Of a stretch of DNA of 64,000 bases, positions 61,302-64,000 are shown piece after piece. This stretch comes from JAJDFU01 sp964641965 (GTDB taxonomy: Bacteria > Bacteroidota > Bacteroidia > Chitinophagales > Saprospiraceae). A program made the position numbers and the translations under genes. Location: the NCBI GenBank assembly GCA_964641965.1, contig CAZXLD010000012.1, positions 1 to 64,000 of the forward strand, written 5' to 3'. Each line of letters opens with the position of its first letter. The first letter of the stretch is position 1. A model generated the notes under the pieces. It did not search any database. It saw only the letters and a program-made list of their open reading frames with translations, and had not been told where the DNA came from.

Positions 61302-62615
61302 ATGTCTACTGTAGATCAAAAGCTTAAGTACAAGGTTAAAGATATTGCGTTAGCAGATTGGGGTAGAAAAGAGATCCGACTGGCTGAGGCTGAAATGCCG
61401 GGCCTAATGGCTCTTCGGGAAAAATATGGTGAATCCAAGCCATTGAAGGGTGCCCGTATTGCAGGTTGCTTGCATATGACCATTCAAACTGCCGTACTTA
61501 TTGAAACCCTCGTCGAATTAGGAGCTGATGTTACCTGGTCTTCTTGTAATATTTTCTCAACCCAAGACCATGCTGCTGCCGCGATAGCTGCCGCCGGAAT
61601 CCCGGTATTCGCCTGGAAAGGAATGACCGAAGAAGAATTTTGGTGGTCAATTGAGCAGACTCTTTTTGCTTTTGAAGATGGACAGCCACTTAATATGATC
61701 TTGGATGATGGTGGAGACTTGACAAACGTAGTTTTGGATAAACATCCGGAATTGGTGGAAGGTATCCGTGGGCTGAGCGAAGAGACCACGACCGGAGTTC
61801 ACCGACTGTACGAACGGATGGCTAACGGTACGCTCCCTCTACCCGCAATCAACGTAAATGATTCCGTGACCAAGTCCAAATTTGACAACAAATACGGATG
61901 TAAGGAATCCTTGGTAGACGCCATCAGAAGGGCAACTGATATTATGATCGCAGGAAAAGTAGCAGTGGTGGCCGGATACGGAGATGTAGGCAAAGGATCA
62001 GCCGCATCGCTACAAGGAGCGGGATGCCGTGTAATTGTAACCGAAATTGACCCCATCTGTGCTCTACAGGCTGCAATGGACGGTTTCGAGGTTAAAACCA
62101 TGAAAAATGCCATTCCCCGTGCCGACATAGTGGTAACCGCAACCGGTAATAAAGATATTGTTACAGAGGAGCATTTTCGCTTGATGAATGATAAAACCAT
62201 CGTTTGCAACATCGGGCACTTTGATAATGAGATCGACGTATCCTGGCTGAATGACAATTATGGGCAGACCAAGGATGTTATCAAGCCACAAGTTGACCTT
62301 TATAACATCGACGGAAAGGATATCATCCTCTTGGCTGAAGGTCGATTGGTCAATCTAGGTGTGGCTACTGGACATCCTTCTTTTGTTATGTCCAACTCTT
62401 TCACCAACCAAACTCTGGCTCAAATTGAACTGTGGGAAAACCATGGCAAGTACGAGAATAAGGTTTACATGCTGCCCAAACACCTGGATGAGGAAGTAGC
62501 TCGTCTGCACCTGGCTAAAATTGGAGTCGAATTAGATTCCCTGACAGAAGATCAAGCAGAATACATCGGGGTGAAGAAAGAAGGTCCATATAAGCCTGAA
62601 TACTACCGATATTAA
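61302..62615 (+). CDS. ahcY: adenosylhomocysteinase
   Basis: A 437-residue NAD-dependent enzyme splitting S-adenosylhomocysteine into adenosine and homocysteine, completing the methylation cycle. Visible: GARIAGCLHMTIQTAVLIET, SSCNIFSTQDHAAAAIA, the NAD motif VAGYGDVGKGSAAS, and the C-terminal GPYKPEYYRY, the exact ending of the family. Length is normal. It has its own promoter and a terminator. Confidence 0.97.
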   Translation: MSTVDQKLKYKVKDIALADWGRKEIRLAEAEMPGLMALREKYGESKPLKGARIAGCLHMTIQTAVLIETLVELGADVTWSSCNIFSTQDHAAAAIAAAGIPVFAWKGMTEEEFWWSIEQTLFAFEDGQPLNMILDDGGDLTNVVLDKHPELVEGIRGLSEETTTGVHRLYERMANGTLPLPAINVNDSVTKSKFDNKYGCKESLVDAIRRATDIMIAGKVAVVAGYGDVGKGSAASLQGAGCRVIVTEIDPICALQAAMDGFEVKTMKNAIPRADIVVTATGNKDIVTEEHFRLMNDKTIVCNIGHFDNEIDVSWLNDNYGQTKDVIKPQVDLYNIDGKDIILLAEGRLVNLGVATGHPSFVMSNSFTNQTLAQIELWENHGKYENKVYMLPKHLDEEVARLHLAKIGVELDSLTEDQAEYIGVKKEGPYKPEYYRY

Positions 62616-62678
62616 TCTACAGCCAAAAAGCTGGGTTTACCTGGTAACGAGCTAAGGACATATCAAGATTATTATACA

Positions 62679-62711
62679 GGGGTGGCGCTAAACGTCACCC
62701 CTTTCTATTTG
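62679..62711 (+). terminator. intrinsic terminator after ahcY
   Basis: GGGGTGGCG (62679-62687) pairs with CGTCACCCC (62693-62701) with one G-T pair, followed by a T-rich stretch. Confidence 0.8.
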
Positions 62712-62934
62712 TCCGAGCCCCAACAGTTTGGTATTAAACACGGTATGAAATCCAGCAGGAAAAGGCATCTGCTTAAAATCCGACATTTGGCTACTGTCAT
62801 CTTTACTCTCCAGTCCTTTTATTGAAAAGAAGTTGGAACATTTAAAGTCTGGACTCCCTGAATTCAGTGGAGGCTAACTGTTTATGCCTGTTCCACATGA
62901 ACAATCTAATGTTTAAACACACAAATTCCTATCT
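62712..62934. other. gap before the secreted repeat protein, with a palindrome
   Basis: No frame is convincing here. A palindrome CTGAATTCAG (62858-62867) is flanked by CTCC (62854-62857) and GGAG (62869-62872) with one bulged base, 63 bases before the next ATG; it could be an operator. No good TAnnTTTG is seen. Confidence 0.3.
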
Positions 62935-64000
62935 ATGAATGCCAAAATCTTTACGCAGTTATTTATGCTATGTGCAATTCCATTTGCCATGCAAGGCCAA
63001 CTCTCTGCGGGAATGGTCACAACCGAAAGTGGAGATACAGCCGTTTCCACTTGTGCCGGAGATGGAGTTGCGGATGTAATCTTTTTTGACAGCACTGGAG
63101 TAAATACCACAGATACTGGTGCTTTCACCTACGTAATTACAGACGATACCAATATTATTCTGGGTGTCCCCCCCTCAGACAATCAAGACTTTGAAGGTGC
63201 TGGAGGTGGTGTTTGCCGAGTTTGGGGGTTAGCCTATTCGGGTTCCCTGATAGCTATGCCGGGGGACGATGCAAGTGCAGACCCGTTGTCAGATGGAGTC
63301 TGGGTATTATCTGACAATTTCATCACCGTAGACCGATCCAGCGTAGGTGGCGGTCAGGTATTTACGGAGTCTGGAGACTCTATCGTCTACACCTGTCTGA
63401 CGGACGGTATCAACGAGGTAGTATCAGTGGACTCGTTTGATGTTGATCCATCGGCTAATTTTGCATATGTAGTTACAGACGATCAAAATGTAATCCTCGG
63501 CCTTCCACCCGGCGATATGGTCGACCTTTCTGGAGCAGGTACAGGCGTATGCCGCATTTGGGGACTTTCATACCTAGGAGACCTGACAGCTATGGTGGGT
63601 GATACTGCAGACCGGGTTGCCCTATCTGACAGCTGCTTTGCGCTCTCATCGAATTTTGTCACCACTATCCGGGATACAGTAGAAGGTGGTATGGTCATGA
63701 CTGAAGGTGGTATGGATACCGTGTATACTTGTGCAAGTGATGGCGTAGATGACATTATTTCCTTTGATTCTACCGGGACATCTGCCGCCTTGTTTACCTA
63801 TGTGGTTACAGATGATAACAATATCATTTTGGGAATTCCACCTGGCGACATGCAAAACTTTGAAGGTGCCGGAGGAGGTATTTGCAGAGTATGGGGGCTT
63901 TCTTATTCAGGTGAAATTATTGCTCAACCGGGCGATGATGCCGCTCAAGTAGCACTATCAGATGGGTGCTTTGATTTATCGGATAACTTTGTAACCGTCA
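62935..64000 (+). CDS. secreted repeat protein, 3' end beyond the window
   Basis: An open frame of 355 codons running off the window edge. Signal peptide: MNAKIFTQLFMLCAIPFAMQG, mature start QLSAG. Then three copies of a unit of about 112-115 residues: a start like GGMVMTEGGMDTVYTCASDG, a middle YVVTDDNNIILGIPPGDM, a strong motif FEGAGGGICRVWGLSYSG, and an end LSDGCFDLSDNFVTV. Two cysteines per unit (TC-DG and CRVWGL) could form disulfides. I recall similar units in large secreted proteins of Saprospirales with T9SS tails, but I cannot name the domain. The C-terminus is not visible, so sorting is unproven. Confidence 0.8.
   Translation, partial: MNAKIFTQLFMLCAIPFAMQGQLSAGMVTTESGDTAVSTCAGDGVADVIFFDSTGVNTTDTGAFTYVITDDTNIILGVPPSDNQDFEGAGGGVCRVWGLAYSGSLIAMPGDDASADPLSDGVWVLSDNFITVDRSSVGGGQVFTESGDSIVYTCLTDGINEVVSVDSFDVDPSANFAYVVTDDQNVILGLPPGDMVDLSGAGTGVCRIWGLSYLGDLTAMVGDTADRVALSDSCFALSSNFVTTIRDTVEGGMVMTEGGMDTVYTCASDGVDDIISFDSTGTSAALFTYVVTDDNNIILGIPPGDMQNFEGAGGGICRVWGLSYSGEIIAQPGDDAAQVALSDGCFDLSDNFVTV

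Overview
This window is chromosomal DNA of a member of the Bacteroidota. Several things point there: a complete PorP-GldK-GldL-GldM-GldN type IX secretion (T9SS) gene run; a T9SS C-terminal sorting domain on a large secreted protein; families typical of the phylum (OstA-like, DUF4293, DUF2911, DUF5723-like, a SusC-type TonB receptor start); and many upstream regions carrying the phylum-specific promoter (-33 TTG, about 19-21 bases, -7 TAnnTTTG). Repeated secreted domains at the right end and a multi-CHRD cupredoxin protein suggest a marine or environmental Saprospirales/Lewinella-like organism; that placement is inference. I see no phage, transposon, CRISPR array or defence island. Most of the window is housekeeping and envelope DNA with one tRNA.

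Layout. 1-2.9 kb: the start of a TonB-dependent receptor gene (minus, cut by the window edge), a two-lobed aspartyl protease with PDZ domain, and ribosomal proteins L21 and L27. L27 carries an unusual acidic linker plus a helix-hairpin-helix tail. 2.9-7.4 kb: a TPR/SH3 membrane protein and an OstA-like LPS-transport protein, an FAD oxidoreductase and a DUF4293 membrane protein. 7.5-11.1 kb: an ExbB - small membrane protein - ExbD - ExbD energy-transducing operon, tRNA-Ser(GGA) and TatD nuclease. 11.1-15 kb: an ABC-2 exporter, a START-domain protein and methylglyoxal synthase. 15.3-19.7 kb: a cupredoxin + five CHRD repeat secreted protein and a predicted outer membrane protein. 19.8-26.3 kb: a TetR-controlled tripartite RND efflux operon with three matching 18-bp palindromic operators. 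26.4-38.8 kb: small periplasmic proteins and a concentration of ion antiporters (NhaP-like, ChaA-like, NhaA), a DoxX/oxidoreductase pair, an AsmA-like protein, an AI-2E family exporter and an SDR protein. 38.8-49.1 kb: a Rof-like Rho-binding antiterminator, a beta-helix lipoprotein, a thioredoxin-type arsenate reductase, three glycosyltransferases, an ABC exporter and an SF1 helicase. 49.2-57 kb: the T9SS core genes and a DUF255 thioredoxin-domain protein. 57-64 kb: glucosaminidase, ManA, RuvX, peptide deformylase, viroplasmin-type RNase H, S-adenosylhomocysteinase and the first part of a secreted repeat protein.

How it fits together. The T9SS genes would export cargo such as the CHRD protein, which has the sorting domain, and probably the repeat protein at the right edge. 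OstA-like, AsmA-like, ExbBD, TonB receptor and glycosyltransferase genes build or energise the same outer membrane. The TetR/RND operon gives the clearest regulatory picture: one operator overlaps the -33 element of tetR, one lies at the putative -33 of the efflux operon, and one lies just before the adaptor start codon. Many neighbouring convergent genes overlap or nearly touch without a hairpin terminator, while isolated units end in strong hairpins.
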